From a virus, in IMG/VR virus record IMGVR_UViG_3300037155_000033, positions 1 through 47,198 of that record: DNA of 47,198 nucleotides; one strand, written 5' to 3'. Each line of letters starts with the position of its first letter. Positions within the stretch are counted from its first letter, which is position 1. This document shows positions 41,954-47,198 of the stretch, one piece after another. Both the position numbers and the translations under genes were made by a program. The notes beneath the pieces are model-generated. The model made no database searches. It saw nothing but the letters and a program-made list of their open reading frames with translations, and was not told the origin of the DNA.

Positions 41954-42333
41954 TGCCAGACACAAAACAACTTAAAAAATTAACAGACGCCATAGAAAAA
42001 TTGATTGCAAATCCAGTTTTACCAGTTGCCCCCGTAGCACCAGTTGCCCCTGTGCTTCCCATAGTTCAAACTAATACAGGCGACCACGACTTACTTCAAC
42101 GACTAGACACCAAAGTAGACTTAATACAGTCTGATATTACAGAACTTAAAAAGCAAAATACAGTTTATGTAAACCAAACAGAACACAATGAAGTTGTAAA
42201 AATACAAGTAGACCACGAACAAAGAATAAGAAATTTGGAAACAAGCAATACTAGAATCTTAACTTGGGGGTCAATGGCAATCATAGCAGTGGGAATCTTG
42301 GAAACTGTATTAACAATTTATTTCAAGAAATAG
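41953..42333 (+). CDS. XhlA-like membrane-anchored lysis protein
   Basis: 126 residues: a Pro/Val linker (PVAPVAPVAPVLP), a coiled coil (LLQRLDTKVDLIQSDITELKKQN), then a C-terminal membrane helix (WGSMAIIAVGILETVLTIYF). This is the topology of haemolysin XhlA-type proteins, which act with a holin during lysis. Its place just before the enzyme and holin genes supports this. Confidence 0.6.
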   Translation: MPDTKQLKKLTDAIEKLIANPVLPVAPVAPVAPVLPIVQTNTGDHDLLQRLDTKVDLIQSDITELKKQNTVYVNQTEHNEVVKIQVDHEQRIRNLETSNTRILTWGSMAIIAVGILETVLTIYFKK

Positions 42334-42339
42334 TATAAT
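42310..42339 (+). promoter_or_regulatory. Lysis-gene promoter, leaderless start
   Basis: TTAACA (42310-42315), 18-nt spacer, TATAAT (42334-42339), then 6 nt to the ATG at 42346. It would let the enzyme and holin be transcribed apart from the fibre genes. Confidence 0.55.
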
Positions 42340-42345
42340 AAATAT

Positions 42346-43284
42346 ATGCGTATTTTATGTTTAAAACAAGGAATAACGGACACAGATACCTTTAATAAAG
42401 GAATTGTTTTAGCTACTCAAAGTTGTGCCACTATCGGACTTACTTTAGAGTTTAACTTCACAGACACCACCAGAGTATTTACCAGTATCCCCGTAGTTAA
42501 TAACATAATCTTAAACGGCTATGTTGTGAATCCTGCGGACATAATGGATGAGGCGAAAAAGATAACTTTACTAAAACCTTTTGACGCACAAATTTTAATT
42601 TACGACTGGACAAAAATAACCCCTCAACCTACAAACCCAAGCGATGGTGGCAGTGCTATCTCCATTCCTTGTCAGTGGTTTAATTCTCCTGAAACTTTTT
42701 GCACAATTTTCTTGCACGAACTCTCTCACTATTTCTCCGCCTATTTTAATGTTTTTGACAATACCCATTTAATGTTTGACCCAAAATGGAATGGGCAATT
42801 TTCACAGAAATCCCAAGATTTTTACTATTTGTTCCTTTTGAAGCCTTTAGTAGAGAGATATAATGCCATTGTAAAGCCCAAGAATGCACCAGACGCTGTT
42901 TTAGTGCGAAACATAGATAATGGCACTGAGACGCTTGGAACTCTTCAGGTTGGGCAAGTATTCCAATGCCGAACTCTTGAGCGTTCCTATAAAAATAATC
43001 TGCCAAACATTTCAAGTATCTTGATTGGAACTTACACTTGCTCTTGGAAATGGATGTGGCGAGAATTAAGATACCGATACCAAGTTATGAATGTGCCAAA
43101 TAGGACAGGTGTATTTTTGCACCAAGGGAACTACTTTTTTGAGTCAGCAGGATGTATAATTCTAGGAAGCCAACCGCAAGACATTAACGGAGACTCTCAA
43201 CTTGACCTCATAAACACAAAAACTATCTTGGATTATTTTGAGCAACTAATGGGACACAAAGACTTTCAGATTTTAATAAAATGA
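42346..43284 (+). CDS. HExxH metalloprotease-like + DUF5675 fusion, lysis cassette
   Basis: 312 residues with two parts. The N-terminal domain (about 1-180) carries the zinc-protease motif HELSH at 124-128 with an upstream strand GGSAISIPCQWF, but I do not see a clear third ligand. The C-terminal domain (about 185-312) matches DUF5675: LERSYKNNLPNISSILIGTY, VPNRTGVFLHQGNYF and SAGCIILG. DUF5675 often occurs in phage lysis regions; its activity is not established. No signal peptide. It may be an endolysin or spanin-like enzyme. Confidence 0.7.
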   Translation: MRILCLKQGITDTDTFNKGIVLATQSCATIGLTLEFNFTDTTRVFTSIPVVNNIILNGYVVNPADIMDEAKKITLLKPFDAQILIYDWTKITPQPTNPSDGGSAISIPCQWFNSPETFCTIFLHELSHYFSAYFNVFDNTHLMFDPKWNGQFSQKSQDFYYLFLLKPLVERYNAIVKPKNAPDAVLVRNIDNGTETLGTLQVGQVFQCRTLERSYKNNLPNISSILIGTYTCSWKWMWRELRYRYQVMNVPNRTGVFLHQGNYFFESAGCIILGSQPQDINGDSQLDLINTKTILDYFEQLMGHKDFQILIK

Positions 43285-43604
43285 TTACATTTAATTCAGA
43301 TAAATATCGAGGGCGTTGGTCGGAACTCGATGACTTTTATAAAGATTATAAATTTAACAAAAAAAATATGCAAAACGGACTACTTAAATTGTCTTGGGGA
43401 AATGTGCGAAGCGCTTTAGTCTATGGTGTAGTAGCTGGTGTAGTAGCAGTAGTGATGTATATGATTAGTGTCGGTGATGTGTTTGCTCTTTCTTGGCACG
43501 CACTTGTTAATGGTTTTGTCTTTGGTTTAATAACTTCACTTGTTAAAAATCTTGGAACTACGAACGATAATAACTTCATAGGGGTTGTTTCAACAGCTCC
43601 GTAG
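43281..43604 (+). CDS. Holin
   Basis: A 107-residue protein with two hydrophobic helices (SALVYGVVAGVVAVVMYMISVG and SWHALVNGFVFGLITSLV-like) after a charged N-terminus. The size and topology fit a class II-type phage holin. It overlaps the enzyme gene by 4 nt, so lysis protein synthesis is coupled. Last gene of the rightward arm. Confidence 0.75.
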   Translation: MITFNSDKYRGRWSELDDFYKDYKFNKKNMQNGLLKLSWGNVRSALVYGVVAGVVAVVMYMISVGDVFALSWHALVNGFVFGLITSLVKNLGTTNDNNFIGVVSTAP

Positions 43605-43660
43605 GTTTATAATATATTCGCCTCCCGATAATAATAAGGGGGACTAATAATAGCAGAATG

Positions 43661-43682
43661 GCTCCTATGCATGGAGCTTTTC
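43661..43682 (+). terminator. Late transcript terminator
   Basis: GCTCC (43661-43665), 7-nt loop TATGCAT, GGAGC (43673-43677), then TTTTCTGTTTT. It ends the rightward arm after the holin gene. Confidence 0.8.
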
Positions 43683-43695
43683 TGTTTTAATATGA

Positions 43696-43943
43696 TATAA
43701 TCTATCTGACAGAAGTTCTTTATGAAAACCAAACAACAAACGGGCTTCCTGAAACGGAAGCGAGTAATGGTAACCTTTCCCAAAGGTCTGCGCCGGAAGA
43801 CGCAAATAAAAATCCTCCAGTTAATGGGGGGCAACTTCGGGTTATACCATATCCGAGACTAACGAGAGGGGGTGCATCTCAAATCTAGCAGTGCTAATCG
43901 CTCTGCAATGGAGGGACAGATTTAATTTGCCCCTCTTTTGTTT
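43696..43943 (+). ncRNA. Hairpin-dense candidate non-coding RNA
   Basis: An extended -10, TGATATAAT (43693-43701), starts a segment with at least six short perfect hairpins: GCTTCC/GGAAGC, ACCTT/AAGGT, TGCG/CGCA, CCTCC/GGGGG, AACTTCGGGTT (UUCG-type tetraloop) and GCAGTGC/GCTCTGC. It closes with a GAGGG/CCCTC + TTTTGTTT terminator (43911-43943). It is far more GC-rich than its surroundings. A 46-codon frame (43722-43862, product starting MKTKQQTGFLKRKR) lies inside, so a small basic protein is an alternative. No known RNA family is recognised. Confidence 0.5.
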
Positions 43944-43961
43944 CACTCAAAAGTTTGAGTG
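43944..43961. repeat. Perfect palindrome CACTCAAA-AG-TTTGAGTG
   Basis: An 18-bp inverted repeat in the gap between the converging arms. With the T-run just before it, it may serve as a second transcription stop. The remainder of the gap (43962-44084) shows no gene I can support. Confidence 0.5.
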
Positions 43962-44084
43962 CCTGTTACTCCACTTGTGTAGTTTATAAATCCCCTTAAA
44001 TACTTGAATATAAAATACTTTGTCCAATTCTTGAACTTGGTGTCAGTTAAGAAATTATCCTCAATAAACTTAAATAGTATTGTG

Positions 44085-44237
44085 TTAAATAGTTTTCTCA
44101 TAAAAGTCTACTAAAATTCTACAAAGTTCTTTTCTAAATGATTCAGCCATTTCTGTTCCATCTACTCTTTTATCATCTTGCATAAAAGTTAGATTTTTAA
44201 CATATTCTTCAGCTAATTTTTCTATATTCTTTATCAT
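44085..44237 (-). CDS. Helical small protein (50 aa)
   Basis: An amphipathic helical protein (IEKLAEEYVKNLTFMQDD), last gene of the leftward arm. No motif. The frame is open with codon usage like its neighbours. Confidence 0.45.
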   Translation of the reverse strand: MIKNIEKLAEEYVKNLTFMQDDKRVDGTEMAESFRKELCRILVDFYEKTI

Positions 44238-44282
44238 TGTATTTACTTTACACTTTACCTTTCATAATACCTTATAGATAGC

Positions 44283-44396
44283 TTACAAAATACTGTCTAT
44301 GAATTGAATTATTGTTAATTTCTTTTTAAGAGCTTTTACTTTGATTTTCTGGTGCGTTTTTTCTCGCACGATTATTGCTTTATATCCTTTACGCAT
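44283..44396 (-). CDS. Ribbon-helix-helix micro-protein (37 aa)
   Basis: A strand YKAIIVR followed by two helices (EKTHQKIKVKALKKK, TIIQFIDSIL): a minimal CopG/Arc-type RHH, parallel to the protein at 6297-6422 (both have TII(E/Q)FI). Probable dimeric DNA-binding protein. It starts just after the 64-aa gene. Confidence 0.55.
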   Translation of the reverse strand: MRKGYKAIIVREKTHQKIKVKALKKKLTIIQFIDSIL

Positions 44397-44397
44397 T

Positions 44398-44592
44398 TTA
44401 TTTTGTAATTTCTTTTAAGGCAATTTTAATTTCGTCTTGCAAGTCAAGTAATTCGTCTATGGACATATAACTCAAAGTTTCTTTTTCGCTTAGCCCCGTT
44501 TGCTCAATCCAAAGTTCGGCATTTCTTCCGTTTTCTTTGCCGTAAATTCTTATTTTTGTTTCTTTTTCATTAAAGCCAGATTTTATTATCAT
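44398..44592 (-). CDS. Hypothetical protein (64 aa)
   Basis: A strand-rich N-terminal half (KETKIRIYGKENGRNAELWIEQ) and a helical, acidic C-terminus (IDELLDLQDEIKIALKE). Overlaps the 62-aa gene by 4 nt. Function unknown. Confidence 0.5.
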   Translation of the reverse strand: MIIKSGFNEKETKIRIYGKENGRNAELWIEQTGLSEKETLSYMSIDELLDLQDEIKIALKEITK

Positions 44593-44777
44593 AGTTCTAT
44601 TTCTATTATCTCATAATCAGGATTTCCTTGCCCGCCACCTTGTAAAGAATAAAGTTTTTGCCTAGCGGTCTTTTTATTCCAAAAAATCGGCAGTTGATCA
44701 TTTATAGTAAGAAACATCATTCTCTTTTTATACTTCCAATAACTCGTTCTAATTATTGCGTAATACTTTTTAGTCAT
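44589..44777 (-). CDS. Hypothetical protein (62 aa)
   Basis: Small basic, aromatic-rich protein (KKYYAIIRTSYWKYKKRM). A copy of the TTCTACTCTATA motif and a GGAGGG site (spacing 12) precede its ATG, one of the few places in this genome with a Shine-Dalgarno-like stretch. Confidence 0.5.
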   Translation of the reverse strand: MTKKYYAIIRTSYWKYKKRMMFLTINDQLPIFWNKKTARQKLYSLQGGGQGNPDYEIIEIEL

Positions 44778-44812
44778 TTTTTTGTTTTCCCTCCATATAG
44801 AGTAGAAAAATG

Positions 44813-44971
44813 TTAAAATAATTTAGTTTCTTTTAATGCACCAAGGATAATTTCTGCTCGTTGGTATGGACTATCTATTTTCATTTTAGAAAGTTCGGCG
44901 TAAATAATATAATGCCGAGCGTCATCTTTACAAAATGCTTTATTGAATCGTTTTACTTGTTTCTTTTTCAT
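44813..44971 (-). CDS. Hypothetical protein (52 aa)
   Basis: Helical, basic N-terminus (KKKQVKRFNKAFCKDD) and an amphipathic second half. The ATG is preceded by GGAGGG at a spacing of 8 and by a TTCTACTCTATA copy. Function unknown. Confidence 0.5.
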   Translation of the reverse strand: MKKKQVKRFNKAFCKDDARHYIIYAELSKMKIDSPYQRAEIILGALKETKLF

Positions 44972-44998
44972 TTGTTTTCCCTCCATATAGAGTAGAAG

Positions 44999-45406
44999 TT
45001 AAAAAATTGCTTTTGTTTCTAATAATTGTGGTTGTTTGGTTTCTATTTTTCTTTGAAAGATTAGTGGAATTGTATTTATTATTTCTTTACATTTTTCTAT
45101 ATCTGCCGAGCCAATATGTATTTCTTCGCCAAATGCTTCATTCAAACGAATATACACAGATTTTCTTTTATATTGTCCACCTTTCCAAAGTGGGTCAATT
45201 ATTCTATGTGCTTTCATTCTCCATTCCATAAGTTCTTTGTCTGCCATAGTACCAAGTGGTCGCCTAGTATTTTCGTGGCAACCAACATAAGTTCCGCAGG
45301 GTTTACAGAAATAACACATAAATGACTTACCGAAGTTTCTGCCGTATTTCTCTTTGTTTTCTACCCACGGGGCAGGTTTATTACATTTTGGACAAATTAT
45401 TCCCAT
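44999..45406 (-). CDS. DUF3268 zinc-finger protein
   Basis: 135 residues matching the DUF3268 pattern: CPKC near the N-terminus, then CYFCKPCGTYVGCHENTRRPLGTMAD, followed by RMKAHRIIDPLW, and IHIGSADIEKC at the C-terminus. The family is found in phages and prophages and is thought to bind zinc; its function is unknown. The start ATG is fused to the TTCTACTCTATA motif. Confidence 0.8.
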   Translation of the reverse strand: MGIICPKCNKPAPWVENKEKYGRNFGKSFMCYFCKPCGTYVGCHENTRRPLGTMADKELMEWRMKAHRIIDPLWKGGQYKRKSVYIRLNEAFGEEIHIGSADIEKCKEIINTIPLIFQRKIETKQPQLLETKAIF

Positions 45407-45420
45407 ATAGAGTAGAAAAA

Positions 45421-45663
45421 TTAGTGATATTTAATAACGTAATGTTCTAATACTATATCTATCGCATAACCGTTTTTAAGTAATTTTCTTATAGTGGCGG
45501 GACTTCTGCTGTGTGAGCTATCATATTGTCCGCCTGTCCATTTTCCGTCTCTATAAAATCTATAATGAAAACTATAATATCGTTTCCCCACTACAATATC
45601 CCAGACCATTACTTGTATTGTTTCTTGCGTTATTTGAGTTCTTTTAAGTTTATCTGTTTCCAT
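45421..45663 (-). CDS. Hypothetical protein (80 aa)
   Basis: A beta-rich protein (QVMVWDIVVGKRYYSFHYRFYRDGKW) with a C-terminal strand. The ATG overlaps the TTCTACTCTATA motif. No family recognised. Confidence 0.5.
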   Translation of the reverse strand: METDKLKRTQITQETIQVMVWDIVVGKRYYSFHYRFYRDGKWTGGQYDSSHSRSPATIRKLLKNGYAIDIVLEHYVIKYH

Positions 45664-45675
45664 ATAGAGTAGAAG

Positions 45676-45948
45676 TTAAACTTTTAATAATTTCTCTACA
45701 CTTTCCATATTTTCAAAGTTAATTTTATATCTTATTTTATCTAACTTGCTAAATTTTCTCGCCCTTTCTATTACTTCCTTGCCTACTTTTTTAGTTACAT
45801 TAAAAGGTTTGAGCCGATAAACTTGCCCTTTGCATTTATCGCAGTCACAAAACAAGTATATTTCTCTGTCAAAAACGCCACTGATTTCTTCCCAGTAATT
45901 TCCATTCGGGCAATATTCGTATTTTGAGCCTATTTGAAATCTTGTCAT
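45676..45948 (-). CDS. Zinc-ribbon-like protein (90 aa)
   Basis: It has C13, CDCDKC at about 34-39 and YRLKPF, then a helical tail. It parallels the next protein (88 aa) in order: an aromatic WEE(I)/WEKI segment, a CDxC pair, a YR(I/L) strand and a lysine-rich end. The two look like duplicated genes. Confidence 0.5.
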   Translation of the reverse strand: MTRFQIGSKYEYCPNGNYWEEISGVFDREIYLFCDCDKCKGQVYRLKPFNVTKKVGKEVIERARKFSKLDKIRYKINFENMESVEKLLKV

Positions 45949-45978
45949 TTTATTGTTTCTGTTTCTATAGAGTAGAAG

Positions 45979-46245
45979 TTAGAGAACCTTTAATAATTCT
46001 TCATCGTTTAGTAATTTTTTCTTTTTAATAGCCCAACTTTTCTTTCCCATTTCGCTGAAGTGTTTTGAGATTTCTTTGAAGTGAGGACACGGACAAATTC
46101 TGTAAAGTTTAGTGCCATTTTCCGTGCATATATCACATATCTGTTTTAGCCCGTGTATTTTTTCCCAATGACCCAAATTAGGTTTTACCCATATCCAAAC
46201 ATTTTTGCCAAACTTTTCCTTAAAAGGATATTTTTGTTTTTTCAT
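45979..46245 (-). CDS. Zinc-ribbon-like protein (88 aa)
   Basis: CDIC and CPCPH give a plausible zinc site at about residues 37-55, with HWEKIHGL before and a basic helical C-terminus. Probable paralogue of the 90-aa protein downstream. No TTCTACTCTATA copy precedes it. Confidence 0.5.
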   Translation of the reverse strand: MKKQKYPFKEKFGKNVWIWVKPNLGHWEKIHGLKQICDICTENGTKLYRICPCPHFKEISKHFSEMGKKSWAIKKKKLLNDEELLKVL

Positions 46246-46246
46246 A

Positions 46247-46435
46247 TTAAAATTTTACTTGATTAACTTCCTTTCTAAATTTATTAAACTTCGCTGGGGT
46301 AAAGACTATACTGCGAGTTTTACCCTCTGTTGTTATAAAAATGCGAATAGTGGTCTTTTCCATTTTTTCGCCCCGAACCTCTTTTATAATAACTTCCTTT
46401 TCAATTACCACTTCATCTTTAGACATATAATCCAT
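46247..46435 (-). CDS. Hypothetical protein (62 aa)
   Basis: Charged N-terminus (SKDEVVIEKEVIIKEV) and a beta C-terminal half (TIRIFITTEGKTRSIVF). An internal ATG at residue 4 is an alternative start. GTTAGT occurs three times just upstream of the ATG. No family recognised. Confidence 0.5.
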   Translation of the reverse strand: MDYMSKDEVVIEKEVIIKEVRGEKMEKTTIRIFITTEGKTRSIVFTPAKFNKFRKEVNQVKF

Positions 46436-46467
46436 ACTAACACACTAACGGACTAACCACAAGCAAG

Positions 46468-46532
46468 ATATGTGGATAACCGAGTGCTTGACACTTTCCT
46501 ATAATTTGCTAATTCCCTTTGTATCTGGGGAG
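46468..46532. repeat. Third copy of the 65-bp DnaA-box/CCTTTGTATCTGGGG element
   Basis: It matches 62-126 and 47113-47177 over 65 bases and contains a DnaA box (46471-46479) and the repeat core. It separates the 48-aa gene from the 62-aa gene. Confidence 0.85.
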
Positions 46533-46537
46533 AAAAG

Positions 46538-46684
46538 TTATTTACTCTTTAAGTTTTTCCACCTTTCTATACAAGTTCGGCAGTGATGTGCATTACCTTT
46601 TATTCTATAACAAAGCGGAAATCCATCTTTTACCATAAGATATTGTTGTCTTGCTAAATCTAAATCTGTTTTTAGTTTCTTCAT
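46538..46684 (-). CDS. Small CxxC protein, DGFPL family (48 aa)
   Basis: It contains VKDGFPL and HHCRTC and resembles the 54-aa protein at 587-751. Its ATG lies 7 nt after an extended -10 (TGATAGAAT), the same repeat-borne promoter type as at 528-561. A likely product of duplication of the end module. Confidence 0.55.
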   Translation of the reverse strand: MKKLKTDLDLARQQYLMVKDGFPLCYRIKGNAHHCRTCIERWKNLKSK

Positions 46685-46691
46685 TTCTATA

Positions 46692-46725
46692 ATTCTATCA
46701 CAAAACTTATCCTTTGTATCTGGGG
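46692..46725 (-). promoter_or_regulatory. Repeat-borne extended -10 promoter
   Basis: CCCCAGATACAAAGG (46711-46725) followed by TGATAGAAT (TGn 46698-46700, -10 46692-46697), with the ATG 7 nt downstream. Confidence 0.5.
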
Positions 46726-46742
46726 GGATTTGTAGAGGGGGG

Positions 46743-46883
46743 TTAGAGGATATCGTTTTTGTGTTCGTTGATAAATTTCAAGAAAAAATTTATTGCTTTA
46801 TAATTATTTGGGTCGCCACATATTTGAGCAAGTTTATAAAGTCGTATCATTGAAAGTGGAACTCGTTTTTGTTTTTTCTTCAT
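46743..46883 (-). CDS. Hypothetical basic protein (46 aa)
   Basis: Starts MKKKQKRVPL and continues as an amphipathic helix; a single C. It overlaps the 60-aa gene by ATGA. Its 3' end and flank resemble the 3' end of the RecB-like gene, evidence of a duplicated module. Confidence 0.5.
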   Translation of the reverse strand: MKKKQKRVPLSMIRLYKLAQICGDPNNYKAINFFLKFINEHKNDIL

Positions 46884-47062
46884 TTAATTGTGGTCGTGTT
46901 ATTTATAATAGAAACTTTAAAATCTTTGTTATCAAAATAATTTAAGTCAGCATATTTTCCATTTATAGGTTTAGTCCCTGTAATATTTCTGCTAAATACC
47001 ATTGCATTATTCGGTAGTTCTTTTCTATTTCTTTTTGACTTTTTCCTAAACCAATTACTCAT
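46880..47062 (-). CDS. Hypothetical basic protein (60 aa)
   Basis: Lys/Arg-rich N-terminus (WFRKKSKRNRKELPN) and a beta-like C-terminus. The ATG at 47062 lies 6 nt after a -10 (AATGTA on the plus strand, 47069-47074) with TTGCAT 17 nt further up. First gene downstream of the terminal repeat. Confidence 0.5.
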   Translation of the reverse strand: MSNWFRKKSKRNRKELPNNAMVFSRNITGTKPINGKYADLNYFDNKDFKVSIINNTTTIK

Positions 47063-47198
47063 AATTACAATGTATCATATGTATTAAAATAATGCAAGTC
47101 CATTTTCTATAAATATGTGGATAACCGAGTGCTTGACACTTTCCTATAATTTGCTAATTCCCTTTGTATCTGGGGAGAAAAGTTATTTTCTTGAAGTT
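47052..47198. repeat. Terminal repeat, right copy, with an alternative junction
   Basis: Bases 47052-47177 equal 1-126 exactly. The last 21 bases (47178-47198) do not match 127 onward but match 564-584, so 47161-47198 equals 547-584. The molecule behind these reads therefore jumps from the first repeat core to the second and lacks 127-563, which removes the metallopeptidase gene. Confidence 0.85.
47069..47097 (-). promoter_or_regulatory. Leftward promoter in the terminal repeat
   Basis: TTGCAT (47092-47097), 17-nt spacer, TACATT (47069-47074), 6 nt before the ATG at 47062. Confidence 0.5.

Larger units (their letters stand above)
44796..45977 (-). repeat. Five intergenic copies of TTCTACTCTATA
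   Basis: On the leftward strand the 12-mer occurs at 44796-44807, 44986-44997, 45406-45417, 45663-45674 and 45966-45977. Each copy sits within about six nt of the stop of one gene and just ahead of the next. In two cases the last A is the first base of the next ATG (45406 and 45663); in the others the ATG lies 14-18 nt downstream. No copy was noticed elsewhere in the window. Confidence 0.75.

Noticed and set aside
43607-43834. 75-codon open frame on the minus strand across the late terminator
   Set aside because: It runs antisense through the terminator and the hairpin-rich RNA; openness is due to local GC richness.
1-47198. CRISPR array, tRNA genes, integrase, reverse transcriptase or diversity-generating retroelement
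   Set aside because: No regularly spaced repeats with spacers, no tRNA cloverleaf, and no integrase or RT motifs were seen on either strand. The five TTCTACTCTATA copies are separated by genes, not spacers.
1-47198. Stop-codon reassignment
   Set aside because: TAA, TAG and TGA all end recognisable full-length genes (for example terL ends in TAG, the lysis enzyme in TGA).

Overview
This window is an essentially complete genome of a tailed phage, most likely a podovirus. The first 126 bases recur at the right end (47052-47177), as expected for a circular or terminally overlapping assembly. Base composition is AT-rich and the standard code is used (TAA, TAG and TGA all end genes). I found no integrase, tRNA or CRISPR array. 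The host cannot be named from sequence. Two traits constrain it: promoters of ordinary sigma-70 type (TTGACA / TATAAT), and an almost complete lack of Shine-Dalgarno sites. Instead, at least ten genes have a -10 hexamer ending 6-7 nt before the ATG, which predicts leaderless mRNAs. This argues against Bacteroidota-type promoters and would suit a host that uses leaderless starts, for example a Patescibacteria-like lineage (inference, low confidence).

Layout. Two divergent transcription arms leave a non-coding hub at about 12.95-13.70 kb. The hub holds consensus promoters facing both ways, a cluster of TTGCATACCT iterons around an AT-rich block, and a structured segment. It is the best candidate for the replication origin or control region.

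The leftward arm runs from 12.9 kb down to 1 and continues, across the circle junction, from 47.06 down to 44.1 kb. It carries many very small, often cysteine-rich or ribbon-helix-helix proteins and the DNA metabolism set: an excisionase-like HTH protein, a prim-pol/VapE-type primase-helicase behind an attenuator-like leader, a SNF2 helicase, a resolvase-like nuclease overlapping the helicase in another frame, two tandem RHH proteins, an ssDNA-binding protein followed by a pseudoknotted intergenic region, a coiled-coil recombination-associated protein and a RecB-like nuclease. The far end is built from duplicated modules: repeats with the core CCCCAGATACAAAGG, and a TATAGAGTAGAA motif between consecutive genes.

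The rightward arm (13.7-43.6 kb) is the virion and lysis program: small and large terminase, portal, small head genes, scaffold, decoration protein, major capsid protein, a long repetitive fibre-like protein, adaptor, beta-propeller tail hub (P22 gp10-like), beta-helix tailspike and adhesins, a peptidoglycan-binding virion protein, a 1346-residue internal virion protein, a tail fibre, and a lysis cassette (XhlA-like protein, HExxH + DUF5675 enzyme, holin). The arm ends in a terminator.

The most notable features are these. The major capsid gene is split by a group I intron (22142-23028) that encodes an HNH endonuclease with its own internal promoter. Splicing at the sites I infer restores a 340-residue capsid protein in frame. 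A second, free-standing homing endonuclease (NUMOD3 + Vsr-like) sits in the tail genes. A hairpin-dense segment of about 240 nt with its own promoter and terminator (43.70-43.94 kb) looks like a phage non-coding RNA. The right end of the window also contains an alternative junction that skips the metallopeptidase gene at 132-521, which points to variation in the phage population or to repeat-driven recombination.
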